Assembly: GCA_036653735.1 (NCBI GenBank)
Contig: JAVVTI010000011.1
Location: 1-22,906 of the forward strand
Direction: 5' to 3'
Source of the DNA: CAVCAD01 sp036653735
GTDB lineage: Bacteria > Bacillota_I > Bacilli_A > RF39 > UBA660
DNA length: 22,906 nucleotides
Shown here: piece after piece, positions 7,128 through 15,542 of the stretch
Numbering within the stretch: the stretch's first letter is position 1
Layout of the letters: each line of letters starts with the position of its first letter
Made by a program: the position numbers and the translations under genes
The notes under the pieces: generated by a model
Told to the model about the DNA's origin: nothing
The model's input: only the letters and a program-made list of their open reading frames with translations
The model's database searches: none

Positions 7128-7150
7128 CTAACAAAGTTTATTAGATATTT
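7111..7150 (-). terminator. Intrinsic terminator of the tatD-ksgA operon
   Basis: On the minus strand AAATATCTAA (7141-7150) pairs with TTAGATATTT (7122-7131) around a nine-base loop and is followed by TTTTATTTTTTT. The ksgA stop codon TAG (7128-7130) lies in the descending arm and the last codons of ksgA form the ascending arm and loop. Confidence 0.8.
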
Positions 7151-7916
7151 CTACAAATTCATCTATTTCTATCTCTTCAGCCCTACACTTAGTACTCTTA
7201 TTGTGCTTCTTTAGTATTTCCTCTATAGTAATTAAATCATAATCCTTAAGATTATTTTTTAAGTTCTTTCTCTTCTGTTTAAAACTATCCTTTACTAACT
7301 TAAAAAAGTATTCCTCATTAATTACCTTATAAGCCTTCTCTTTTCTTATCATCTTAATAACAGTACTATCAACATTAGGAATAGGATTAAAATTCTCCCT
7401 AGATACTTCTGCTACATTAAATATATCAAAATAATAGCTAAGATACACACTTAAAGAATTATAGGATCTAGAGCAAGGCTTAGCCATATACCTCAAAGCA
7501 ACTTCCTTTTGAACCATTATAATAATCTCATAAACATCTAAACTATTAATTATCTTCTGTACTATAGCAGTAGTAATATAATATGGTAAATTAGCAATTA
7601 CAAGTAACCTACTATATTTATATTTACTAACATACTTACTAATATCAACCTCTAAAAAATTCTCATAAACAACCTCTAAATTATCCTTAGCTATTAAATC
7701 AAGTTTTTCTTTTAACCTCTTATCTATCTCAAAAGCAAGTACAAAAGCATTTTTATTAGTAAGTTCCTTTGTAAGAACACCCTCTCCAGGTCCTATTTCA
7801 ATAATTAACGAATCATCTATAATATCAGCACTCTCAATAATTTTATTAACAATAAAACTATTATTTAAAAAGTTTTGACCCAAAGACTTCTTATGTATAA
7901 ACTGTTTACCATCCAT
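7128..7916 (-). CDS. rsmA: 16S rRNA dimethyladenosine transferase RsmA (KsgA)
   Basis: RsmA uses S-adenosylmethionine to add two methyls to each of two adjacent adenines (A1518 and A1519 in E. coli numbering) in helix 45 of 16S rRNA, a late check of 30S assembly. The family start KKSLGQNFL is at 9-17, the SAM-binding IEIGPGEGVLT at 39-49, an acidic EIDKRL loop at 63-68, and the catalytic NLPY at 109-112; a small C-terminal helical domain follows. At 262 aa it is a little short but complete. The ATG lies inside the end of the upstream 3D-domain gene (11-base overlap) without a good ribosome site, so translation is probably coupled. It is the last gene of its operon. Confidence 0.97.
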   Translation of the reverse strand: MDGKQFIHKKSLGQNFLNNSFIVNKIIESADIIDDSLIIEIGPGEGVLTKELTNKNAFVLAFEIDKRLKEKLDLIAKDNLEVVYENFLEVDISKYVSKYKYSRLLVIANLPYYITTAIVQKIINSLDVYEIIIMVQKEVALRYMAKPCSRSYNSLSVYLSYYFDIFNVAEVSRENFNPIPNVDSTVIKMIRKEKAYKVINEEYFFKLVKDSFKQKRKNLKNNLKDYDLITIEEILKKHNKSTKCRAEEIEIDEFVEISNKLC

Positions 7917-8466
7917 ATCTTAATACTTCAACTTCTAAATTTTTAACTCTACCAACTTTACTATATGCTTCCTCTTTAGTCTCTGTTAATAAATCTAATA
8001 TATTATTCTTAACAGCTCCACCTCTGTCCATCACTACAGCAATAATATCAGTATCAGATAAACGAGCATTATTAAACTTCATAATAGTACCACAAGGATA
8101 AAGATTACTACTAGCTACTATTCTTACGCTTCCATAATCTTTATCATCAAAATAAATACCCTTCTCAATTACATTAGTTCTAGGTTTACAAGCAAGAACT
8201 CCAGAGCATCCAGGGCAAGATCCTGTATAACCAGTTAGCTCCCCTATAAAAGAACTCTTAGGTTCATAAAGAGCAACCTTAAATAATCCTTCTTGCTTCT
8301 TTCTAATATCCTCTTCATCAAGAGCTTTTTCTTCATCAATATTTTTAACAGATATTTCTTTAAAAGTATAAAAAGAAGACATAAACATACCTGTTACAGT
8401 TACCCCTATTAACACTAAAACAAATATAAATTCAAAAAATCTTCTATAATTAAATTTCTTTTTCAT
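7906..8466 (-). CDS. Membrane-anchored 3D-domain protein (putative murein hydrolase)
   Basis: The protein has a basic N-terminus, one membrane segment (about 12-31), a charged linker (about 40-70) and a C-terminal 3D domain (about 75-183). The three aspartates that name the domain are visible as D140, D147 (MDRGG) and D158 (LDLL); TGY (78-80) and YPCGTIMKF (123-131) fit the double-psi barrel. Such domains occur in MltA-like and Rpf-like murein-cleaving enzymes. In B. subtilis the tatD-ksgA interval holds yabE, which carries a 3D domain plus DUF348/G5 repeats; this is a stripped version without them. Six cysteines, including CPGC (84-87), are unusual. It probably acts outside the membrane on peptidoglycan (inference). 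It overlaps ksgA by 11 bases, and its ribosome site is weak. Confidence 0.82.
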   Translation of the reverse strand: MKKKFNYRRFFEFIFVLVLIGVTVTGMFMSSFYTFKEISVKNIDEEKALDEEDIRKKQEGLFKVALYEPKSSFIGELTGYTGSCPGCSGVLACKPRTNVIEKGIYFDDKDYGSVRIVASSNLYPCGTIMKFNNARLSDTDIIAVVMDRGGAVKNNILDLLTETKEEAYSKVGRVKNLEVEVLRYGW

Positions 8467-8489
8467 ATATTAGTATTCTATCATATTTT

Positions 8490-9236
8490 CTAATTCAAGT
8501 CAAAACAAGTGCCTATATTACTATAAGTTCTGCTTATTAACTCATCACTAGATATATTAAATAAGTTAGATACATACTCCAAGGTTTTAACTATATACGA
8601 AGGTTCATTCTCTCTACCTCTATAAGGTTCAGGAGCTAAGAAAGGACTATCTGTTTCTAGTACTATATTATCAAGACCTATCTCCTTAATATACTCTTTT
8701 AACTTAGAATTCTTAAAAGTAATTACTCCACCTATTCCTAAGAGATAACCTAGTTTAATATATTCCTTAGCACATTCTAAAGAGCCACTAAAACAGTGTA
8801 TTACACCTTTTAAATTATAATGCTTTAAAATATCAATAGTATCTTTAAAAGCATCTCTACAATGAATTATAACAGGTAAATTATACCTCATAGCAAGATC
8901 TAACTGATCAATAAACACTTTCTTTTGCAAATCCTTATTACATTGATCATAATGATAATCAAGACCTATTTCACCTATAGCAGCCACCTTATTATTACTA
9001 ATAATATCCTCTAATTCAATTAAATTAAAACCTTCAACATTCTGTGGATGACATCCAACAGCACTATATAGAAATCCTTTATAAACAGAAGACAATAAAA
9101 CCACTTCCTTAGAAGAAGCTATATCCTCAGCACAATTAATAATTTTTTTAACACCTGACTCCTTAGCCCTTACTAACACATCATCTATATTATTATAAAT
9201 AGATGAATATATATGAGCATGTACATCACATAACAT
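8490..9236 (-). CDS. tatD: TatD family metal-dependent deoxyribonuclease
   Basis: TatD enzymes are TIM-barrel hydrolases of the amidohydrolase superfamily with 3'-5' exonuclease activity on DNA, linked to repair of oxidised ends and DNA turnover. Metal-ligand motifs are all present: HAH (H6, H8), GEIGLDY with E89, IHCRD with H125, HCFSG with H147 and ETDSP with D196. The 248-aa length is normal. ATG at 9236 shares a base with the stop of the upstream small membrane protein gene, whose last codons supply an AAGGAG ribosome site. The family also includes D-aminoacyl-tRNA deacylase-like proteins, so the exact substrate is uncertain. The tatD-yabE-like-ksgA order matches B. subtilis yabD-yabE-ksgA apart from the missing rnmV. 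Confidence 0.95.
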   Translation of the reverse strand: MLCDVHAHIYSSIYNNIDDVLVRAKESGVKKIINCAEDIASSKEVVLLSSVYKGFLYSAVGCHPQNVEGFNLIELEDIISNNKVAAIGEIGLDYHYDQCNKDLQKKVFIDQLDLAMRYNLPVIIHCRDAFKDTIDILKHYNLKGVIHCFSGSLECAKEYIKLGYLLGIGGVITFKNSKLKEYIKEIGLDNIVLETDSPFLAPEPYRGRENEPSYIVKTLEYVSNLFNISSDELISRTYSNIGTCFDLN

Positions 9237-9436
9237 TATAACTCCTTATTATTTTCACTTTCTAAATAAAAATATTTAATACCAAATAACCCAAAAGTAA
9301 ATGTAAATATTACCTCATATAACCTATCATGCTTAAATATAGTTATAACAAAACAAAGTAGAACAATTAATGCAGAAATCTTTACTAGCTTTTTATTTGT
9401 TTTTATACCGCTCAAAATTTCTTTCATATTTATCAT
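9236..9436 (-). CDS. Small two-helix membrane protein of unknown function
   Basis: This 66-residue protein is not one I recognise. It has a basic N-terminus (K5, K12, K15, K16, K19), two hydrophobic segments (about 17-33 and 41-56) with KHDR between them, and an acidic C-terminal tail. Two starts are possible, ATG at 9436 and ATG at 9427 (MKEIL); neither has a ribosome site. A predicted extended -10 promoter would start transcription next to these codons, which would make the message leaderless or nearly so. Its end overlaps the tatD start (TAATG) and provides the tatD ribosome site, which argues that it is a real translated gene. Confidence 0.6.
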   Translation of the reverse strand: MINMKEILSGIKTNKKLVKISALIVLLCFVITIFKHDRLYEVIFTFTFGLFGIKYFYLESENNKEL

Positions 9437-9440
9437 AACA

Positions 9441-9468
9441 AATATAACACAGAATTACATATCTGCAA
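9441..9468 (-). promoter_or_regulatory. Extended -10 promoter for the orf66-tatD-ksgA operon
   Basis: TGTTATATT (9441-9449) is an extended -10 element (TGn plus TATATT). A weak -35 candidate TTGCAG lies at 9463-9468 with 16-base spacing. The predicted start point, around 9434, falls at the two candidate start codons of the small membrane protein gene. No terminator is evident after metG, so some readthrough into this unit is possible. Confidence 0.45.
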
Positions 9469-9521
9469 GCAATAAGTCAAATATTCTTAATACTTTACAT
9501 TTTTTTACAGCATTCGACAAA

Positions 9522-11057
9522 TTACATAGTTTTTTCTATTCTAACAAAAAGCATCTCATTAGTTGGTAACAGCGTTCCCTCTTTTAATACACCAAATGTT
9601 TTAACACTACTAAATTCAAGATGTTCACTAGTTAAAAAACTTAAAGCCTTATCACTAGTATCAGGTAAAAAAGGTCTAAGATACAAAGAACCAATTCTAA
9701 TAAACTCAAGTAAATTATAAAGCACAGTTCCAAGTCTACCTATATTTTCTTCCTTAGCAAGAATCCAAGGAGTAGTATCATCTATATACTTATTACACTT
9801 TCTAAAAAAATTAAACACTTCATCTGTTGCCTCATTAACCCTAATATCATCTATTTTATTATTAATAACATCATATAAATTAAGAGCATCATCTATAAGT
9901 AATTTATCTAACTTCTCCTCAGTACCCATAGATGGAATAATACCATCAAAGTACTTTTCTACCATCTTTAAAGTTCTATTAACAAGATTACCATATAAAT
10001 TAACTAAGTCAGAGTTTATCCTATCAATAAGTAATTCTTCAGTAAAATTACCATCACTAGCAAATGGAATCTCATGTAACAAATAATATCTAACAGCATC
10101 TACTCCATACTTATTAACAAGACTATCAGCATATTCAATATTACCCTTACTCTTACTCATCTTATCATTACCAAAAAGTAACCAAGGATGTCCAAATATC
10201 TTTTTAGGTAATTCAAGACCAAGAGCATGAAGAATAATAGGCCAGTATATAGCATGAAATCTTATAATATCTTTTCCTATAATTTGTACATCAGCAGGCC
10301 AAAACTTCTTAAACTCTTCACTAGGCTTATGTTCATCATACCCTAAAAAAGTAATATAATTACTAAGAGCATCCAACCAAACATATATAACATGTTTATC
10401 ATCAAAATCAACAGGTATACCCCACTTAATAGAAGTTCTAGATACACATAAATCCTGTAATCCTGGTTTAATAAAATTATTTACAATCTCATTCTTTCTA
10501 CTAATAGGCTCTATAAAAGTAGGATGACTTTCTATATAATCAAGTAAAAATTTAGAATACTTACTAGTTTCTAAAAAATAAGCTTCTTCACTAGTCTTTT
10601 TAAGTTCCCTTTTACAATCTGGACACTTTCCATCTTCTGTCTGACTCTCAGTAAAAAAAGATTCACAAGGTACACAATAAAGTCCCTCATACTTTCCTTT
10701 ATAAATATCTCCTTGATCATATAACTTCTTAAATATCTTTTGAACACACTTAACATGCTCTATATCAGTAGTCCTAATAAACTTATCATAAGATATATTA
10801 AGACAATCCCATACTTCTTTAATACCTAAAGATTCACGTGTTACATACTCTATAGGACTAATACCTTCATTACTTGCTTTAAACTCAATCTTCTCACCAT
10901 GCTCATCTGCTCCAGTTTGAAAATAAACCTCATACCCATTCTCTCTCTTATATCTTGCAATAGCATCCGCTATAACAGCATCAACTGTATTACCTAAATG
11001 AGGTTTCCCAGATGCATATGCAATAGCTGTAGTAATATAAAAACTCTTCTTATCCAT
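9522..11057 (-). CDS. metG: Methionyl-tRNA synthetase, short form
   Basis: MetRS charges initiator and elongator tRNA-Met. The class I signatures are PHLGN (19-23) in the HIGH position and KMSKS (299-303). The connective peptide has two CxxC pairs (C128/C131 and C145/C148) able to bind zinc. The catalytic Rossmann fold spans about 1-330 and the alpha-helical anticodon domain about 345-500. At 511 aa it ends there and lacks the Trbp111/EMAP-like C-terminal domain of the 664-aa B. subtilis enzyme, so it may be monomeric. The ATG overlaps the dut stop (TAATG). It is the second gene behind a T-box leader whose specifier reads as Met. A 62-codon open frame inside it on the same strand is a shadow. 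Confidence 0.97.
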   Translation of the reverse strand: MDKKSFYITTAIAYASGKPHLGNTVDAVIADAIARYKRENGYEVYFQTGADEHGEKIEFKASNEGISPIEYVTRESLGIKEVWDCLNISYDKFIRTTDIEHVKCVQKIFKKLYDQGDIYKGKYEGLYCVPCESFFTESQTEDGKCPDCKRELKKTSEEAYFLETSKYSKFLLDYIESHPTFIEPISRKNEIVNNFIKPGLQDLCVSRTSIKWGIPVDFDDKHVIYVWLDALSNYITFLGYDEHKPSEEFKKFWPADVQIIGKDIIRFHAIYWPIILHALGLELPKKIFGHPWLLFGNDKMSKSKGNIEYADSLVNKYGVDAVRYYLLHEIPFASDGNFTEELLIDRINSDLVNLYGNLVNRTLKMVEKYFDGIIPSMGTEEKLDKLLIDDALNLYDVINNKIDDIRVNEATDEVFNFFRKCNKYIDDTTPWILAKEENIGRLGTVLYNLLEFIRIGSLYLRPFLPDTSDKALSFLTSEHLEFSSVKTFGVLKEGTLLPTNEMLFVRIEKTM

Positions 11058-11542
11058 TATTTCTTATCTCCTTTACCAGTACTTCCTAGACCACCCATTC
11101 TCTTTTCTGTAGTAAAATCATCATCAGTTACCAAATAATTAACAAATATCCCCTGAACTATTCTACTCTTCTTTTCAAAAACTATTTCTTTATCACTCTC
11201 ATTCTGAACTGATAAAAATATATGACCCTCATTATCAGGATTATTATAATAATCACTATCCAAAACTCCTACTTGATTAGTAAGTCTAACATTATACTTA
11301 AACCCTGTAGAACTTCTTACTATTAATAATAATATATCATTATAGTTCATACACACCTTAATACCCGTCGCTATTTTTATAACCTCTTTAGGCTTAAGTA
11401 CAATATCATTTATTAACTCAAAATCATATCCTGCACTGTGTGCACTATGTCTTCTAGGAACACAGTAACTATTATATTCCTCTTTATTTCCTAGATTATT
11501 CTTTCTAAACTCATTAAATGATATCTTTTCAAACTTTCTCAT
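11057..11542 (-). CDS. dut: dUTP diphosphatase (dUTPase)
   Basis: dUTPase hydrolyses dUTP to dUMP and pyrophosphate, keeping uracil out of DNA and feeding dTMP synthesis. All five motifs of the trimeric family are visible: SAGYDF (36-41), RSSTG (76-80), GVLDSDYY (92-99), RIVQGIF (127-133) and the C-terminal flexible arm RMGGLGSTG (148-156). The 161 aa fit this family. A good GGAGGG ribosome site is six bases from the ATG. The gene is the first after a Met-type T-box leader and overlaps metG by one base, so its expression should respond to uncharged tRNA-Met, an unusual arrangement. Confidence 0.96.
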   Translation of the reverse strand: MRKFEKISFNEFRKNNLGNKEEYNSYCVPRRHSAHSAGYDFELINDIVLKPKEVIKIATGIKVCMNYNDILLLIVRSSTGFKYNVRLTNQVGVLDSDYYNNPDNEGHIFLSVQNESDKEIVFEKKSRIVQGIFVNYLVTDDDFTTEKRMGGLGSTGKGDKK

Positions 11543-11558
11543 ACATATCCCTCCAAAG

Positions 11559-11761
11559 AAAAAAACACGAATAAAGGACGAGCTAACACCCGTGGTACCA
11601 CCTTATTTCGTGAATTATCATTTCACCTTATTAACAGTTAACGCCTAAACTACGAGATAAAGTTCATATAGCCATACTCATTACTTTAATTAATTCTCTT
11701 CCACCACTAAGAACTCTCTATATAATCCCCATAACTACACACTATAATCACAACTTCACTG
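11559..11761 (-). promoter_or_regulatory. T-box leader (methionine specifier) before dut-metG
   Basis: The T-box core, GGTGGTACCACGG (11590-11602, minus strand), follows AATAA and contains the UGG that pairs with the tRNA acceptor end. A terminator stem forms from CACGAAATAAGG (11601-11612) and CCTTTATTCGTG (11566-11577), followed by seven T residues (11559-11565). The upstream part shows stem I features: AGAGAG (11714-11719), a GGTGG-containing apical loop (about 11701-11708) closed by TTCTT/AAGAG, and a base stem TATAG/CTATA (11742-11746 with 11667-11671). The most likely specifier codon is ATG at 11679-11681, followed by A, which means tRNA-Met. Uncharged tRNA would stabilise the antiterminator and allow transcription of dut and metG. 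The exact stem I fold is my hand reading. Confidence 0.93.
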
Positions 11762-11767
11762 TTAAGA

Positions 11768-11796
11768 AGTATATCATATTATTTTTATTTAATCAA
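11768..11796 (-). promoter_or_regulatory. Promoter of the T-box-dut-metG unit
   Basis: TTGATT (11791-11796) and TATACT (11768-11773) are 17 bases apart, and TGA directly before the -10 box gives an extended -10 form. The -35 box overlaps the spoVT stop codon. The predicted transcription start, near 11761, places it just upstream of T-box stem I. Confidence 0.7.
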
Positions 11797-12323
11797 TTAT
11801 TAGCCAGCATTTTTCTTACTAAAGAATGTATAACATTTATAACAAGTAAATTATTATTAGTTATCTCTGTATTAGCAATAATAACAAAAGACCCTATAAC
11901 ATCCGCATCCACTATAATAGGAAGTACAGCATACTTAGTATTAACACTAAACTTACTAGTAATATTCAAAGTATTAATATTATTAACTATTACTTTCTTT
12001 CTATCATCTAATAACCTAATAAAACCACTATCCAAATCATTATTAACTAGTTCCTCATAATTCTTAGAACTACTCATTATAACCTTTTCCATATTAGTAA
12101 CAATAACATCAAAATCAAAATACTCATTAATTATACTAATATAATTACTAACCTCATCCTCTAAAGACTTATCTTTAGAAAACCTTCTTAATATTATATC
12201 CTTCTCCTCAACAAAAATCTCAATATCATTATTACTTCTAATATTAAGATTATTTCTTATCTCCTTAGGAATAACAATCCTTCCTAATTCATCAATCTTT
12301 CTAATTATACCCGTAGTCTTCAT
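11793..12323 (-). CDS. spoVT: Stage V sporulation regulator SpoVT (AbrB/GAF)
   Basis: SpoVT is a forespore transcription factor that tunes sigma-G genes and spore properties in B. subtilis. The N-terminal AbrB-type swapped-hairpin DNA-binding domain is clear: TTGIIRKIDELGRIVIPKEI (about 3-22), extending to about residue 50. The rest (about 55-176) has the size and pattern of the SpoVT GAF domain. The 176-aa length matches SpoVT (178 aa) rather than AbrB (about 95 aa). A GAGGAG ribosome site precedes the ATG by five bases. It follows mfd by 63 bases, as in B. subtilis. A TATAAT hexamer at 12366-12371 could be its promoter -10, but I see no matching -35, so readthrough from mfd is also possible. 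Confidence 0.92.
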   Translation of the reverse strand: MKTTGIIRKIDELGRIVIPKEIRNNLNIRSNNDIEIFVEEKDIILRRFSKDKSLEDEVSNYISIINEYFDFDVIVTNMEKVIMSSSKNYEELVNNDLDSGFIRLLDDRKKVIVNNINTLNITSKFSVNTKYAVLPIIVDADVIGSFVIIANTEITNNNLLVINVIHSLVRKMLANN

Positions 12324-12386
12324 ATGTACTCCTCTATTTTATTAGTTTAGATAAATAAAGTACATATTATACATATAATCTTTAAA

Positions 12387-15300
12387 TCATACTACTTTTA
12401 TAGCTTTTACAATATATTTAAGTAACTCAAGAAGATATATAATATAATGCTTATCATAATTTAACTTCGAAAGTCTAATAATAATATATTCATTTTTATA
12501 TATAAACTTAAAATTACTATTAATTTTACTACCTACTACAAATAACTCATCCACACTTAATAAACTATATACTTCCTTAGGAACTTTAATAGATATAAAC
12601 TTATCATTATTATCCATTATATTAATATTTAAATGATTAAGTAACTTCTCAGCATACTCCTGACACATATATATATAAAGTTTATCATCTATATTACCAT
12701 ATCTATCTTCAATCTCACTTAGTACACTATTAAATGAAACTTCATCATTAATCTCATCTATTTTCTTATAAATCTCAATAATAAGTTCATCTTCACTTAC
12801 TGTTTCTTTTCTAACATGAGTTTCTACATCATCAATAGTTTTCTCTAAGTTTATATCAGCATCAATAGAATCTACTCCAGTATTTACAAGTTCTAAATAC
12901 AAATCAACACCTACACTATCAATAAATCCAGCTTGAGCTCTTCCTAAAATATCACCGGCTCCTCTAATAGATAAATCTCTGTATGCAATATTATATCCAC
13001 TACCTAAAGCTGTTAACTCTTTAATACTTTCAAGCCTTTTTATAGCAGTAGAAGTTAATACTTTATTTTTTCTATACATTAAATATGCATAAGCTATTCT
13101 ATCACTTCTTCCAACTCTACCCCTTATTTGATACAACTGACTTAATCCAAAATAATCAGCATCTATTACTATTAAAGTATTAGCATTAGGTATATCAATA
13201 CCATTTTCTATTATAGTAGTACTTATTAAACAATCATACTTACCTTCTGTAAACTCCTTCATAATATCCTGCACCTGTGCCTTATGCATTCTACCATTAG
13301 CATAACAAATACTAGCCTCTGGTATAAGATCTCTATATTTATTAGCAGTCTGTTCCATATTATCTATTTTATTATATAAAATAAATACTTGACCTCCTCT
13401 AGCCTTCTCCTTTAATATAACCTCTCTTATTAACATCTCATCATAACCAATTACATAAGTCTGCACCGGAAACCTATTCTTAGGAGCACTTTCTATTAAA
13501 GATAAATCCCTTATACCAACTAAACTCATCTGTAGACTCCTAGGTATAGGAGTAGCTGACACACTAAGAACATGAACATTACTTTTAATTTCTTTAATCT
13601 TTTCCTTATGACTAACTCCAAAACGATGTTCCTCATCTATAACAAGTAAACCTAAATCATTAAATACAACATCATCACTAAGTAACCTATGAGTCCCAAA
13701 TATTAAATCAATTTTCTTAAGCTTAAGATCTTCTAGTATCTTTTTAGCTTCAGCTAAAGTACTATACCTATTAAGAACAGCAATATTTACTCCGTAATCC
13801 TTAAACCTATTAATAGCACTTAAATATTGCTGATGAGAAAGTAAAGTAGTAGGACATAAATACATAACCTGCTTATCATTAAGAATAGTCTTAAAAATAG
13901 CCCTAAAAATTACCTCAGTCTTACCATATCCTACATCCCCACAAAGAAGCCGATCCATAGGTATACCTTTTTCTAAATCCCTTTTAATTTCATTAGAAGT
14001 TTTCTTTTGATCCACAGTATCTTCATACTCAAAATCATCTTCAAACTTTCTTTGAAGATCATTATCAGCCTCATAAGCCTCTACCTTAACACGACTTCTT
14101 TCCTTATATATTTTTAATAACTTCTCAGTTAATAAAGATATATTCTCTTTTATACGCTTCTTAGTCTTACTCCATTCACTACTATTTAAACTATATATTT
14201 TAGGCTTACTTCCCTCTTTAGAAGAATACTTATATAGCTTACTAACATCCTCAACAGATAAATATAACTTATCATTACCCTTATATTTAATAAGAATATA
14301 ATCCCTTAACTGCCCTCTTTTAGATATAGTAACAATACCTGAGTATATACCTATTCCATACCTTTTATGAACAACATAATCTCCATTCTTAATCTCATCA
14401 AAACTATTAACTTTCTTCCCACACTTAAACTTACTAACATAATAATCATTTTTAATAGGTGCACTTAAATCATTATCACAATAATAATAAATATCCTTAT
14501 ATATAAAACCTTTTATTAATAAACCCTCTTCTATAGTTATATCTACTTTTTTATCCTTAAATAACTTATTATACTTATTACTCATAGTATAAAAATACTT
14601 AACACACTTGTTAGATCTAATACTTTTATAAAACTCCTCTTCCTTATCATAAAAGTAAGGTATTTCTTCCCCATTAAAAACATAATCATATGTTCCTTCA
14701 TTATTAAGTAAATCAACAAAAACCTTAGTATTTATTATAATATCTTTTAAATTAAAATATTGATTATTAGAATTATCATACATACTAATCATCTTAAATA
14801 AATTATCTTGTGAAAAAAGTATTTGTTCATAATCCTCAAATACCACATTAGGATTATCTAAGTATTCACACAAACTACTCATAGAGTTATTATATTCATC
14901 TTTAAACGGTAAAATATCAATGCTATTTACATTTTTAATAGATAACTGAGTATTCTCATCAAATTCTCTAATATTATCGACCTGATTATCAAAAAATTCA
15001 ATCCTAAAAGGAGCATTCTCATTAATACCAAATACATCAAGAATATAACCTCTAGATGAAAACTCTCCATTAGATGATACAACCGTTTCTCTATTGTATC
15101 CTATATTAATAAGTTTTTCCTCTATTTCCTTCTTATTAACTATATCTCCTATTTTAATAGATATCTTCTTTGAAGAAAACTCACCACAAGAAGGTAGTTT
15201 TTTTAAGAAACTATTAGTATGACAAATAACTATCTTCTTACCCTCACTTTGAAATTCATTTAAAAATTTCATCCTCATCATAAGCAAATCAGGAGATAGT

Positions 15301-15542
15301 GCTATAGACTTCTTAGTAAGAAACTCATCCTCTGGAAATAAATATACATTTTCATAATATCTTCTTAAATCATTAAACCTTTTACTCGCTTCATTAATAT
15401 TAGAAGTAACTATAACAACATTCTTCTTACATGAATAAAACATATATAATAACATTTGATTATATAATTCATTTTTAGTTATAGAAATCTTAATATTATC
15501 TATAACCTTAAAATCAAATAATTTACAAGCTATCCTACTCAA
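12387..15542 (-). CDS. mfd: Transcription-repair coupling factor Mfd
   Basis: Mfd removes RNA polymerase stalled at DNA lesions and recruits UvrA/UvrB. In order: a UvrB-like N-terminal module (about 1-330, with the RGYILDVFG strand at 164-172), the CarD-like RNA-polymerase-interaction domain (about 378-440, KNGDYVVHKRYGIGIYSG), the RecG-like translocase with Walker A GDVGYGKT (535-542) and DEEH (636-639), a helicase C domain with QIRGRVGRSDR, and the C-terminal D7 domain. At 1051 aa it is about 100 residues shorter than typical, mostly in the N-terminal half. I read the start as TTG at 15542, overlapping the pth stop by eight bases, because the next Met (residue 30) would remove conserved sequence. 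The ribosome site is weak. Confidence 0.97.
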   Translation of the reverse strand: MSRIACKLFDFKVIDNIKISITKNELYNQMLLYMFYSCKKNVVIVTSNINEASKRFNDLRRYYENVYLFPEDEFLTKKSIALSPDLLMMRMKFLNEFQSEGKKIVICHTNSFLKKLPSCGEFSSKKISIKIGDIVNKKEIEEKLINIGYNRETVVSSNGEFSSRGYILDVFGINENAPFRIEFFDNQVDNIREFDENTQLSIKNVNSIDILPFKDEYNNSMSSLCEYLDNPNVVFEDYEQILFSQDNLFKMISMYDNSNNQYFNLKDIIINTKVFVDLLNNEGTYDYVFNGEEIPYFYDKEEEFYKSIRSNKCVKYFYTMSNKYNKLFKDKKVDITIEEGLLIKGFIYKDIYYYCDNDLSAPIKNDYYVSKFKCGKKVNSFDEIKNGDYVVHKRYGIGIYSGIVTISKRGQLRDYILIKYKGNDKLYLSVEDVSKLYKYSSKEGSKPKIYSLNSSEWSKTKKRIKENISLLTEKLLKIYKERSRVKVEAYEADNDLQRKFEDDFEYEDTVDQKKTSNEIKRDLEKGIPMDRLLCGDVGYGKTEVIFRAIFKTILNDKQVMYLCPTTLLSHQQYLSAINRFKDYGVNIAVLNRYSTLAEAKKILEDLKLKKIDLIFGTHRLLSDDVVFNDLGLLVIDEEHRFGVSHKEKIKEIKSNVHVLSVSATPIPRSLQMSLVGIRDLSLIESAPKNRFPVQTYVIGYDEMLIREVILKEKARGGQVFILYNKIDNMEQTANKYRDLIPEASICYANGRMHKAQVQDIMKEFTEGKYDCLISTTIIENGIDIPNANTLIVIDADYFGLSQLYQIRGRVGRSDRIAYAYLMYRKNKVLTSTAIKRLESIKELTALGSGYNIAYRDLSIRGAGDILGRAQAGFIDSVGVDLYLELVNTGVDSIDADINLEKTIDDVETHVRKETVSEDELIIEIYKKIDEINDEVSFNSVLSEIEDRYGNIDDKLYIYMCQEYAEKLLNHLNINIMDNNDKFISIKVPKEVYSLLSVDELFVVGSKINSNFKFIYKNEYIIIRLSKLNYDKHYIIYLLELLKYIVKAIKVV

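Noticed and set aside
10571..10756. 61-codon open frame within metG on the same strand in another frame
   Set aside because: It is fully covered by the conserved MetRS connective-peptide region and shows no own start signal.
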